Positions 1 to 5,601 of a stretch of DNA of 6,589 nucleotides are shown piece after piece. Under the pieces are notes generated by a model that ran no database searches, was not told the DNA's origin, and was given only the letters and a program-made list of their open reading frames with translations. Both the position numbers and the translations under genes were made by a program. Position 1 is the stretch's first letter; every line of letters begins with the position of its first letter. Source of the stretch: an uncultured Eubacteriales bacterium (lineage in GTDB: Bacteria > Bacillota_A > Clostridia > Christensenellales > Aristaeellaceae); the NCBI GenBank assembly GCA_902795555.1, contig CADBLV010000115.1, positions 1 through 6,589 on the forward strand, given 5' to 3'.

Positions 1-574
1 CGATGTTTTCCGGATCGCCTTCGATCATGATGTAGGAGATCTTTCCGTCGCCGTTGATGTCGCCGTGGTTGTCCAGTTCAACAACCATTTCGCCCTGGAA
101 GGTACCGGACTGACGGGCGTCAGCGCCGACATAGCACACCTTGGCATTGTTCAGGATTCCTTCATAGGCTTCGTCCAGAATCTTGCCGTCGGCGTCGAAG
201 GCCAGAGGCTCACGGTTGATCAGAACCAGCGGGATGCCGGCCGCCACGATTTCGTCGATCACGGCGTCAGCGGAGGAAGTCTGAACCAGGTTCAGAATAA
301 TCACGTCCATGCCCTGGGTGATGAAGTTACGGATCTGGTTGGTCTGCTCGGCCATGTCGTTCTTGCCGTCAGCCATGGTGATGTCATACTTCACTTCGTC
401 GGTTTCCAGGCTCTTGAAGTAATTCTCGATCTCGTTCCGATAGAGGGTCATGAAGTTGTCGGTGTACTGATAGATCGACACGCCGACTTTGTACGTCTTC
501 GCGTCCGCGGAAGCGAAGCTCATGCATCCGAGAACCAGGATGGTCGCCAACAGGATTGCCAGTGTTTTCTTCAT
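1..574 (-). CDS. mglB: Galactose/methyl-galactoside ABC transporter substrate-binding protein MglB (3' end outside window)
   Basis: This is the extracytoplasmic sugar-binding protein of an Mgl-type ABC importer; the family binds D-galactose or D-glucose and delivers it to the MglA/MglC permease. The 191 visible residues begin with a secretion signal (MKK, hydrophobic core 5-16). Cleavage could be after the Ala-Ser-Ala at 21-23, or at Cys17 in a weak lipobox (VLGC), which would make it a lipoprotein. The mature part follows E. coli MglB closely: YQYTDNFM at 35-42 carries the equivalents of sugar-contacting Asp14 and Phe16, Asn95 in ILNLVQ matches Asn91, and DINGDGKIS at 172-180 is the calcium-binding loop. 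The ATG is chosen because AAAGGAGAGG lies 8 bases upstream. About 140 residues and the transporter genes must lie to the left of the window. A close glucose- or other hexose-binding paralogue cannot be excluded. Confidence 0.93.
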   Translation of the reverse strand, partial: MKKTLAILLATILVLGCMSFASADAKTYKVGVSIYQYTDNFMTLYRNEIENYFKSLETDEVKYDITMADGKNDMAEQTNQIRNFITQGMDVIILNLVQTSSADAVIDEIVAAGIPLVLINREPLAFDADGKILDEAYEGILNNAKVCYVGADARQSGTFQGEMVVELDNHGDINGDGKISYIMIEGDPENI

Positions 575-591
575 ATAGGTACCTCTCCTTT

Positions 592-628
592 AAAAAATAT
601 TTTTCCATGCGGCGAAGCCGCATTGAAA
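592..628 (-). promoter_or_regulatory. Terminator-like hairpin in the mglB leader
   Basis: Read on the minus strand, the arms ATGCGGC and GCCGCAT enclose the triloop TTC. The stem extends by TTTC/GAAA across one A·G mismatch and is followed by AATATTTTTT. It sits between the mglB promoter and the mglB ribosome-binding site, so transcripts from that promoter must read through it. It could be an attenuator, an mRNA-stabilising stem, or a fortuitous structure. Confidence 0.5.
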
Positions 629-651
629 CCATGATTGCTCTTGCTGGAAAC

Positions 652-680
652 ATCTTACCACGTTCAGCGGAACTTGTCTA
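652..680 (-). promoter_or_regulatory. Sigma-A-type promoter of mglB
   Basis: Minus-strand -35 TAGACA (675-680) and -10 TAAGAT (652-657) are separated by 17 bp, matching 5/6 and 4/6 of the consensus. Transcription would begin near 645, giving a leader of about 70 nt. The spacer contains the inverted repeat GTTC-N4-GAAC (662-673), a possible operator placed where a repressor would block RNA polymerase. Confidence 0.6.
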
Positions 681-713
681 CTCAAAAATGAACAAAAATG
701 AAAAAAATTTTGC

Positions 714-760
714 AAAAAGGCGAATCGTTTTGTTTTTTATTCCGCCCCTCTCCGTTCGCC
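714..760 (-). terminator. Weak candidate terminator after the GGDEF gene
   Basis: On the minus strand GGCGAA (755-760) can pair with TTCGCC (719-724), directly followed by TTTTT. The loop is about 30 nt, which is long for an intrinsic terminator. It is the only stem-plus-U structure I found between the diguanylate cyclase gene and the mglB promoter, so readthrough into mglB remains possible. Confidence 0.25.
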
Positions 761-833
761 GGATGAGATGGGATTCGGACATCTTCCAAAGGCTTAGTTC
801 AAAGAGCAGGCAGACAGGATTCGCTCAAAAAGC

Positions 834-845
834 AGAAACGTTTCT
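834..845. promoter_or_regulatory. Perfect 12-bp palindrome, LacI-family operator-like
   Basis: AGAAACGTTTCT is a perfect palindrome with the central AACGTT typical of LacI/PurR-family operators. It lies about 155 bp upstream of the mglB -35 element, which is far for direct repression. It lacks the outer TG/CA positions of a classical cre site, so CcpA binding is not indicated. Confidence 0.3.
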
Positions 846-939
846 TCTCTTCTGACATCCGATCGGCAGTGTGGCTGCGGCTCCGGATTTTTGATCTGCA
901 GCCGCTCCCGCGGATACGTCTTCCTGCTGCAACATCATC

Positions 940-2823
940 CTACCGGCGCATCTTCTTCCGTTCTTTTTTGCACTGGTACATAATCTGATCCGCTTCCTGA
1001 ATGCAGCTTTCCAGGTCTCTTTTTTCATCGGCCCTGGTAACAACGCATCCGATACTCATGCCCAGGGCCGCGGACTGATCCGGTCCGCACCGAAGCTTCC
1101 GCAGCCGCTCCTCAATGCCCTTCTTCAGGTCTTTTTCATGGATGCTGGCAATCACCAGGAACTCATCCCCGCCGTAACGCATCAGAAAATCCCGTTCTCC
1201 GCAGGCTTCCTGCAGCGTCTCCGCGCATTTGCGAATGGCGTCGTCCCCTGCTTCATGTCCCCATTTGTCGTTAATGACCTTCAGATCGTCCATGTCGATG
1301 AAAAGGATCTGAGCACCGCCTTCTTCATCCAGGAAACGGCGGTAAATCTCCTCCGCGTACCGTTCATAGCCAAACCGGTTGAACAGATGGGTCAGTCCGT
1401 CATGGACATACAGTTCATCCAGCACGTCGTTCAGTTGGCGCAGCAGCATTTTCTTTCGGACATTATCAATCGCGATTTCCACGAAATTCATAATGCTCTC
1501 GTGCAGATTCAGCTTCGCGGCCATGCTGATGCTGTTCATCGCCACATACCCGATGGAATAGGTGGTATACAGCAGCGGATAGAACACCAGGAAGCGTTCC
1601 CGCTCAATCAGCTTCGCGGGCAGCAGCTCAGCCGTGGGAAAGCGATCTCCCCGGAAGCGCCGGTTTCCGCTCTTCACGCTGACGCCGCAGGCCCCCATCA
1701 CCATGGCGGAACCGAAACTTTTCGAATCCTCCGTCCATTCGTTCCGGTCATAGCTGTCATAATAATAATCATTCATGCACAAATAAAAACTGTCGCATCC
1801 GAAAATCTTCCGGTTGTGTTCCACCGCGTTCATCACTTCCTGCAGATCCGGCGCGCTGAACAGTTCCTCCGCCATCTGATCCTGCATCATATAGAAGCGC
1901 TTCAGCTGCTGTGTCTGGTGATAATACTGGTTTCTGGTCAATCCGGGATCGATTTCTTCGCGGCATCCGCAGGATTCAGAAAGGATGATCTCGTGCTGAA
2001 AGATCACTTCCTCCCGCTTTTCTTTCCCGCGAATCTTATCCATCAGGATCTGCATGGCAAAATAATCCAGCTTCTCACTGTCCACGGAAATCGTGCTCAG
2101 TCGCGGGCTGGACAGTTTCGCACTCGTGATATTGTCGAATCCGCAAACCTTGATATCCTCCGGGATCCGATATCCGGCCTCAATCAGCGTCTCCATCAGG
2201 CCCAGCGCAATCTCGTCGTTGGCGCACACCCAGGCATCCGGCAGCGGCTTTCCGCTTCGCAGCCATTCTTTGCCGTACCTCATCCCGTCCTGAGTCCGCC
2301 ATGTCCCCTGCATCACGGTAATATTTTCCGCCGGAATATCATGATCGTCGCAGGCCTGTAAAAAACCGGCTTTGCGCAATTCCCCTTCATCGCATCCGTT
2401 TCCGAGAATCCCTGTGATATACGCCAGTTTTCGACATCCGTGGTCTCGGATCAGGCATTCCGTGATGTCATACTGAGCCTGGCGATCGTCCGTCTTAACG
2501 ACGGTGCAGTTCCCCACGGGACATCCGATGCTGACAGCAGGAATCCCGGTCTCGTTGATCTTCTGTGCCAGTTCCTTTCGGGCCGGTTCGAAGATAATCT
2601 GATTCCCCTGCACCAGTACGCCGTCATAACGGCTCAGATCCGCCAGTCGGAAGATGGTATACTCGCTCCGGTTCCGGGGCGTGTCCATGTCTTTGCCGAA
2701 GCAGTCGAAAATATGAACGCTCACGTTGTTATGATCTTCCGTGAACCGTTTCAAACCGTGCAGGGTGCTTTCCACCAGTTCATAATTCCAGTCCACCGTG
2801 AAGAAAGCAATTCGATATTTCAT
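940..2823 (-). CDS. LacI-type ligand-binding sensor fused to a diguanylate cyclase (GGDEF) domain
   Basis: This 627-aa protein has a LacI/periplasmic-binding-protein-like domain (about 1-290; GVLVQGN 68-74, CANDEIALG 200-208, VCGFD 226-230), a middle region with no motif I recognise, perhaps GAF-like (about 310-460), and a GGDEF domain (about 470-627). There is no DNA-binding helix-turn-helix, signal peptide or membrane segment, so it should be a cytoplasmic sensor converting a ligand signal into c-di-GMP synthesis. The cyclase looks active: Asp510, Asn518, Asp527 and GGDEF at 551-555 match metal- and GTP-binding residues of PleD. The RxxD product-inhibition site is not intact: the aligned residues are GERD (542-545), lacking the first Arg. 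The start at 2823 is chosen because the binding fold begins at MKYRIAFFTVDW and GGAGAG lies 8 bases upstream; an in-frame ATG at 2910 would add residues encoded by the leader hairpin. The gene lies 365 bp upstream of mglB on the same strand, which suggests a sugar ligand. Confidence 0.9.
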   Translation of the reverse strand: MKYRIAFFTVDWNYELVESTLHGLKRFTEDHNNVSVHIFDCFGKDMDTPRNRSEYTIFRLADLSRYDGVLVQGNQIIFEPARKELAQKINETGIPAVSIGCPVGNCTVVKTDDRQAQYDITECLIRDHGCRKLAYITGILGNGCDEGELRKAGFLQACDDHDIPAENITVMQGTWRTQDGMRYGKEWLRSGKPLPDAWVCANDEIALGLMETLIEAGYRIPEDIKVCGFDNITSAKLSSPRLSTISVDSEKLDYFAMQILMDKIRGKEKREEVIFQHEIILSESCGCREEIDPGLTRNQYYHQTQQLKRFYMMQDQMAEELFSAPDLQEVMNAVEHNRKIFGCDSFYLCMNDYYYDSYDRNEWTEDSKSFGSAMVMGACGVSVKSGNRRFRGDRFPTAELLPAKLIERERFLVFYPLLYTTYSIGYVAMNSISMAAKLNLHESIMNFVEIAIDNVRKKMLLRQLNDVLDELYVHDGLTHLFNRFGYERYAEEIYRRFLDEEGGAQILFIDMDDLKVINDKWGHEAGDDAIRKCAETLQEACGERDFLMRYGGDEFLVIASIHEKDLKKGIEERLRKLRCGPDQSAALGMSIGCVVTRADEKRDLESCIQEADQIMYQCKKERKKMRR

Positions 2824-2862
2824 CGTTTCAACTCTCCGTTCCTGCCTCAAATCATGACGCAC

Positions 2863-2890
2863 AAAAACCGGATACCGCGCCTGCGGTATC
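2863..2890 (-). promoter_or_regulatory. Hairpin plus U-tract in the leader of the GGDEF gene
   Basis: GATACCGC and GCGGTATC form a perfect 8-bp stem with the four-base loop AGGC (2871-2890). On the minus strand this is followed by CGG and TTTTT (2863-2867). It lies between the promoter and the start codon at 2823, starting about 20 nt into the leader, so it may act as an attenuator. As DNA it is also a 20-bp inverted repeat that could be an operator. Confidence 0.5.
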
Positions 2891-2916
2891 ATCCTGACGG
2901 GAACTCGCATATCGAC

Positions 2917-2945
2917 ATTTTAATACAATCCGAAACAAAAATCAA
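2917..2945 (-). promoter_or_regulatory. Probable promoter of the GGDEF gene
   Basis: Minus-strand -35 TTGATT (2940-2945) and -10 TAAAAT (2917-2922) are 17 bp apart. The -35 hexamer overlaps the last bases and U-tract of the preceding gene's terminator, a compact arrangement. The leader would be about 85 nt. Confidence 0.5.
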
Positions 2946-2962
2946 CCCTGAGATCAGGGTTG
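2936..2962 (-). terminator. Intrinsic terminator of the 3011-3655 gene
   Basis: CAACCCTG and CAGGGTTG form a perfect stem closing the loop ATCT (2943-2962), followed on the minus strand by ATTTTTG. It begins about 50 bases after the stop codon of the upstream gene and separates it from the GGDEF gene. Confidence 0.85.
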
Positions 2963-3010
2963 TCCATGAATCACGCATGAATGGTTCTGGCAACAGTCTC
3001 GGAATCGCCA

Positions 3011-3655
3011 TCATCTCTTGATCTTCTGGAAAAATCGTCCGATCGCTCCCTTAAACTGTCCCAGCAGGTAGTTCACATACTCGTAATTCTTTCCTTCATA
3101 AATCTTTACGTTCCCCACAGCCTTCTCAGCCGGTTTCGGAATCAGCTCCAGCCTCATTCCGGCCCGTGCTCGTTCCTTTCCCGTTTCCTCCGTACCGTCC
3201 GTTCCACCGGTTTCTTCCGTCTTTTCCGATTCTTCCTTCAGCATCTCAATCACCGGTTCCAGGATCTGGTTAATCGCCTCAACCGAGTCCGGGCACAGGA
3301 CCTCGTTCCACCGCCCCTTGCTAACCCGCTGAAAATCATAGTACAGGTGATCGAATCGATCCCGGGCCTCTTCCCATTCGGCCATCTTTCGCACGAAATC
3401 CCGCGTCTCCTGCTGTTCATTCCTCTCCGCAGCTTCCTTTGTCACAAAATACTTGTAGTAATTATCGTTCGGCAGCATATACTCCGGCTTCTTTGGAAGC
3501 TGAATCCCGATGATACACCGTTCCGATCGGTTGTTCTTCGTCTCCGGATCATAAGTCCGGGATATCTGAAACTGTACATAAACACTGTCTCCCTTACTTC
3601 TCAAAAAAATCCGTCCCTGAATTTCAGGAATCAAAACCGGTTCATTATAGTACAT
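3011..3655 (-). CDS. Hypothetical protein, N-terminal beta domain and coiled region
   Basis: I do not recognise this 214-aa protein. Residues 14-70 look like a small beta-rich domain: GRIFLR, VYVQFQISRTYDPETK and CIIG, then NDNYYKYF. This pattern loosely recalls the short N-terminal domains of some transposases (IS1634/ISNCY-like), but no catalytic domain follows. Residues 72-145 are charged and probably helical. Residues 141-163 are a linker rich in Glu, Thr and Gly (KTEETGGTDGTEETGKE). A basic tail closes the protein (165-214). It has no signal peptide or membrane span. The ATG is supported by GGGAGG six bases upstream, and the gene has its own terminator. Its upstream region carries a family of TCGTGTGRAACY repeats, which suggests either regulation through those sites or a link to a mobile or repetitive element. 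I saw no convincing promoter. Confidence 0.75.
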   Translation of the reverse strand: MYYNEPVLIPEIQGRIFLRSKGDSVYVQFQISRTYDPETKNNRSERCIIGIQLPKKPEYMLPNDNYYKYFVTKEAAERNEQQETRDFVRKMAEWEEARDRFDHLYYDFQRVSKGRWNEVLCPDSVEAINQILEPVIEMLKEESEKTEETGGTDGTEETGKERARAGMRLELIPKPAEKAVGNVKIYEGKNYEYVNYLLGQFKGAIGRFFQKIKR

Positions 3656-3680
3656 GGCAATCCTCCCAATTCATCTTTTT

Positions 3681-3880
3681 TCGTGTGACACCGTGCCTGG
3701 TTCCACACGAATCGTGTGGAACCGAAGCAGCCCTCAAAGCCTTGTTTTTTCAATGTTTCCCACATTCGTCATTTTTCTCCTCTCTGCGTCGTGTGAAACT
3801 GCCGATCCCCGTAAAACATAGATAAATCAATGCTTCCCGGCGATTTCTCTGATCGTGTGGAACTAAATTCGTGTGAAACT
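3681..3880. repeat. Family of interspersed 12-bp TCGTGTGRAACY repeats
   Basis: Plus-strand copies are TCGTGTGGAACC (3712-3723), TCGTGTGAAACT (3789-3800), TCGTGTGGAACT (3853-3864) and TCGTGTGAAACT (3869-3880). There is an inverted copy at 3699-3710 and a degenerate copy TCGTGTGACACC (3681-3692). Spacing is irregular, unlike a CRISPR array. The copies fill the 225 bp upstream of the hypothetical gene starting at 3655, so they could be its operators, binding sites for a transposase, or a REP-like family. Confidence 0.75.
3699..3723. repeat. 25-nt near-perfect palindrome
   Basis: GGTTCCACACGA (3699-3710), one central A, then TCGTGTGGAACC (3712-3723) are exact inverted arms of 12 bp. It is built from two head-to-head copies of the local repeat. 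It has no U-tract, so it is not an intrinsic terminator. It is a candidate dimer-binding site or the hairpin of a REP-like element. Confidence 0.85.
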
Positions 3881-3948
3881 GACTTTTCCGGTAAATCCAT
3901 CGCTTTCTTGCTCAGGCCCAAACCACCCCCTTCCATATTTTTCGGCAG

Positions 3949-3985
3949 AAAAAAGCTCCCCTCCGTTTTCCCGGAGACGGGAGCT
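3949..3985 (-). terminator. Strong intrinsic terminator without an adjacent gene
   Basis: On the minus strand AGCTCCC pairs with GGGAGCT and CTCCG with CGGAG, with a 2-nt bulge and a 6-nt loop, followed by TTTTTT. The nearest upstream coding gene ends at 4180 and already has a terminator at 4165-4130. This one is therefore either a backup or the end of a separate small transcript. Confidence 0.85.
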
Positions 3986-4030
3986 CATGGCGCGGTCGCG
4001 CCCGTGGCCTTTTCGTTATCCACTCTGCCG
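3949..4030 (-). ncRNA. Candidate small RNA between two terminators
   Basis: On the minus strand, two overlapping TATGAT -10-like hexamers (about 4033-4043) precede an 80-nt stretch. This stretch contains a GC hairpin (GGCGC/GCGCC, 3989-4002) and then the strong terminator at 3985-3949. No -35 element with normal spacing is clear: TTGTGT at 18 bp is weak and TTGTCA is too far away. The 10-bp repeat stack just upstream could recruit an activator. No Rfam family is recognised, and the alternative is simply a tandem terminator region. Confidence 0.25.
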
Positions 4031-4056
4031 ATGATATCATATCATATGCCCCCCCT

Positions 4057-4117
4057 GTGACACAAGTATGACAAGGCATGACATTCGATGACATTGAGTG
4101 ACATTTGATGACATCGA
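4057..4117. repeat. Tandem 10-bp direct repeats, consensus RTGACATTNG
   Basis: Five units at exact 10-bp period read ATGACAAGGC, ATGACATTCG, ATGACATTGA, GTGACATTTG and ATGACATCGA (4068-4117), preceded by a related 11-bp unit, GTGACACAAGT (4057-4067). RTGACA is constant. The period of one helical turn places every site on the same DNA face, as in activator arrays or iterons. The array lies between the terminator of the XRE operon and an orphan terminator, next to a run of seven C and an ATGATATCAT palindrome (4031-4040). Confidence 0.85.
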
Positions 4118-4129
4118 TCGTTTTTTTGG

Positions 4130-4165
4130 AAAAAATTTAACCCGAAGGCGTCATGGCCTCCGGGT
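4130..4165 (-). terminator. Intrinsic terminator of the DUF1492-XRE operon
   Basis: On the minus strand ACCCGGAGGC pairs with GCCTTCGGGT (10 bp with one G·U) around a 6-nt loop, followed by TAAATTTTTT. It starts 14 bases past the XRE stop codon. Confidence 0.85.
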
Positions 4166-4179
4166 CTGGGTTTCGTCTG

Positions 4180-4938
4180 TCATTTCTCATCAGGGCTTTC
4201 AAGAAACGCCAGCATGAATTGTCTTGCGTCGTCCGACAGATGGGGAATCGCCGCGGAATCTTCCGCCGCGGCGTATAACTGCTCCATCAGGGCGTCCGTG
4301 GATGAAGGTTTTTCATGATCAGTATGCGTCAGCGGAATGGCAGTATCTGATTCCCACGGCGTCATGACCAGTTCCAGTTCATTCCATTCTCCGGGGCTGT
4401 CCGGATGATCTCCCGTATTCCATACTTCCACAAGAGAAAGCACATACGGCCCTTTGATCAGACATTTAAACGCCTTCACGGGAACCAGGTCGTTCAGGAA
4501 AGGATGAAAATAGGAATGATAGGCAACTTCCGTATGTTTTTCATCCCGAATCACAGGATGGAGCAAAGGGTGTGTCTGAATCTCCGAAGCATCTGCTTCC
4601 GATCCTGCAAGCAAAACCGTCTTCTGATCCTCTTCCCACATGATTTTGTTCTTCCCTGTATGCTCAATCAGCCTGGTCAGATATCGCTGAATAAGCTGTT
4701 CTTCCTCCGAAGGACATGTAAGATCCCTTGTCAGCAGCGCATCCACTGTTGTGGCCAGCTCCTTTGAAACCGCCAGAAGGAATTCCGCCCCCGGAGAAAC
4801 ATTTTTCTGTCCCTGCCGCAGCCTGGCCAGATACCCGGCGCTGACGCCGCATCTGGCTTCCAGTTCACCGATCCTGATCTCCCGTACTTTCGCTAAATGA
4901 TATACATTATCTACAAAGAGATTCTTGTCATAGCTCAT
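4180..4938 (-). CDS. XRE-family helix-turn-helix transcriptional regulator with an unknown C-terminal domain
   Basis: This 252-aa protein starts with a Cro/CI-type helix-turn-helix (about residues 7-70). IGELEARCG (23-31) is the positioning helix and VSAGYLARLRQG (32-43) the recognition helix. The rest (75-252) is unlike the peptidase domain of LexA/CI repressors and matches no effector domain I know. It includes a Trp- and His-containing central region (124-195) and an acidic C-terminus. It is therefore a predicted cytoplasmic DNA-binding regulator of unknown signal. The ATG is supported by AAGGAGG, which overlaps the stop codon of the upstream gene and lies 10 bases from the start. With only 16 bp between them, the two genes form one operon and probably act together. 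The nearby 10-bp repeats and the 5602-5630 promoter are plausible binding sites, but this is inference. Confidence 0.85.
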   Translation of the reverse strand: MSYDKNLFVDNVYHLAKVREIRIGELEARCGVSAGYLARLRQGQKNVSPGAEFLLAVSKELATTVDALLTRDLTCPSEEEQLIQRYLTRLIEHTGKNKIMWEEDQKTVLLAGSEADASEIQTHPLLHPVIRDEKHTEVAYHSYFHPFLNDLVPVKAFKCLIKGPYVLSLVEVWNTGDHPDSPGEWNELELVMTPWESDTAIPLTHTDHEKPSSTDALMEQLYAAAEDSAAIPHLSDDARQFMLAFLESPDEK

Positions 4939-4954
4939 CTTCCCTTTTCCTCCT

Positions 4955-5563
4955 TCAATTCTGCCTCCCCTGTGATTTCCGGACCATTTGCTCCAATGCG
5001 CTGTCCCTGATTCTTTTCACCTGTCTGACCGACAGATTTAATTCCGTAGCGATCTCATCATATTTCTTTCTGGAAACATACAGGCTTGTCAAAACAAGGC
5101 TATCCCGCCCCTTTGTATACAGATTGATCACCTCGATCACCTGCATTCGCTTCTCCGCAATCTGTGCAAGCCTGTTGATCAGTTGCTTTTCCATAGCCTC
5201 TTTCTTCTCAATGGCCCGAACAAATAGCGGTTCTGTTCCGATGGACGACTGGACTTTCCCGTTTCCGTAATTCATGGGGGAAGAGATGCTTGCCGCATCC
5301 TCATTGATCGTCCTGATCTGGATTTGCAGGGCTGTAATCTGATCAGTCATCCTGCCGATGGCCTCCAGAAACGCCCGTACCTCTCTGAAATTCTCAAACC
5401 GGATGTCCGAACGATCTTCTGCGATTGTCATAGTCTCTGCCCCCGCAGGCACCATTTCCGGTCCCGCAGCCACAGTTTCTGCTCCGATCGCCAAAGTTTC
5501 CCCTTCCGGACCGCTCATCATCGGATTGAATAGATCCGTTTTCATGCTTTCCTGATCTTCCAT
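4955..5563 (-). CDS. DUF1492-like phage-type regulator with a sigma-region-4-like C-terminus
   Basis: This 202-aa protein has three parts. Residues 18-50 are low-complexity, with degenerate heptapeptides rich in Gly, Ala and Glu. Residues 55-150 are helical and probably coiled, with SSPMNYGNGKVQSS (94-107), a pattern like the (T/S)SPxxxxxxVQSS core of DUF1492 phage proteins. Residues 154-195 look like sigma region 4: DSLVLTSLYVSRKKYDEIA, then a helix-turn-helix ending VRQVKRIRDSALEQM. Related proteins (ArpU/RinA-like) control late genes in phages and integrative elements, so a role in transcription activation is likely. I start at the ATG at 5563, with CGGAGG 14 bases upstream; the in-frame GTG at 5578 overlaps that ribosome site, and the ATG at 5545 is also possible. 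It is the first gene of an operon with the XRE regulator, under a consensus promoter. No phage structural, integrase or replication gene is present nearby. Confidence 0.8.
   Translation of the reverse strand: MEDQESMKTDLFNPMMSGPEGETLAIGAETVAAGPEMVPAGAETMTIAEDRSDIRFENFREVRAFLEAIGRMTDQITALQIQIRTINEDAASISSPMNYGNGKVQSSIGTEPLFVRAIEKKEAMEKQLINRLAQIAEKRMQVIEVINLYTKGRDSLVLTSLYVSRKKYDEIATELNLSVRQVKRIRDSALEQMVRKSQGRQN
5433..5516 (-). repeat. Four degenerate 21-bp tandem repeats inside the DUF1492-like gene
   Basis: Four in-frame 21-bp units (5433-5453, 5454-5474, 5475-5495, 5496-5516) encode heptapeptides of the type IGAETVA, AGPEMVP and AGAETMT. They lie in the N-terminal extension ahead of the conserved domain. 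Copy-number variation here would lengthen or shorten the protein without shifting the frame. Confidence 0.6.
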
Positions 5564-5601
5564 CGTGTGTTCAACCACCTCCGTTAATCTTGGGTATGAT
5601 A

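Noticed and set aside
65..634. A 189-codon plus-strand open frame
   Set aside because: It is the antisense shadow of mglB, whose minus-strand translation is unambiguous.
834..845. cre site for CcpA
   Set aside because: The palindrome lacks the outer TG and CA bases required by the consensus; only a generic LacI-family operator can be suggested.
1138..2361. A 407-codon plus-strand open frame
   Set aside because: It lies antisense to the sensor-cyclase gene and its His/Gln/Leu-rich translation shows no domain. The opposite strand has clear LacI-fold and GGDEF motifs.
2824..2910. N-terminal extension of the GGDEF protein to an ATG at 2910
   Set aside because: It would translate through the leader hairpin, starts at the expected transcription start, has no ribosome site, and adds residues before a natural LacI-fold beginning.
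3631..3765. A 44-codon minus-strand open frame overlapping the start of the 214-aa gene, containing STRFVWNQA, which resembles the N-terminus of IS605 TnpB
   Set aside because: The resemblance comes from translating the palindromic repeat. The frame ends within the next gene and there is no further similarity.
3681..3880. CRISPR array
   Set aside because: The repeats are only 12 bp, irregularly spaced and partly inverted, and no cas genes are nearby.
3830..4094. Open frames of 60-76 codons on both strands between the two terminators
   Set aside because: They run over short repeats and the terminator hairpin, lack ribosome sites and have no protein-like composition.
4057..4117. Plasmid replication origin (iterons)
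   Set aside because: The units resemble iterons in period, but there is no replication-initiator gene, DnaA box cluster or other plasmid function in the window.
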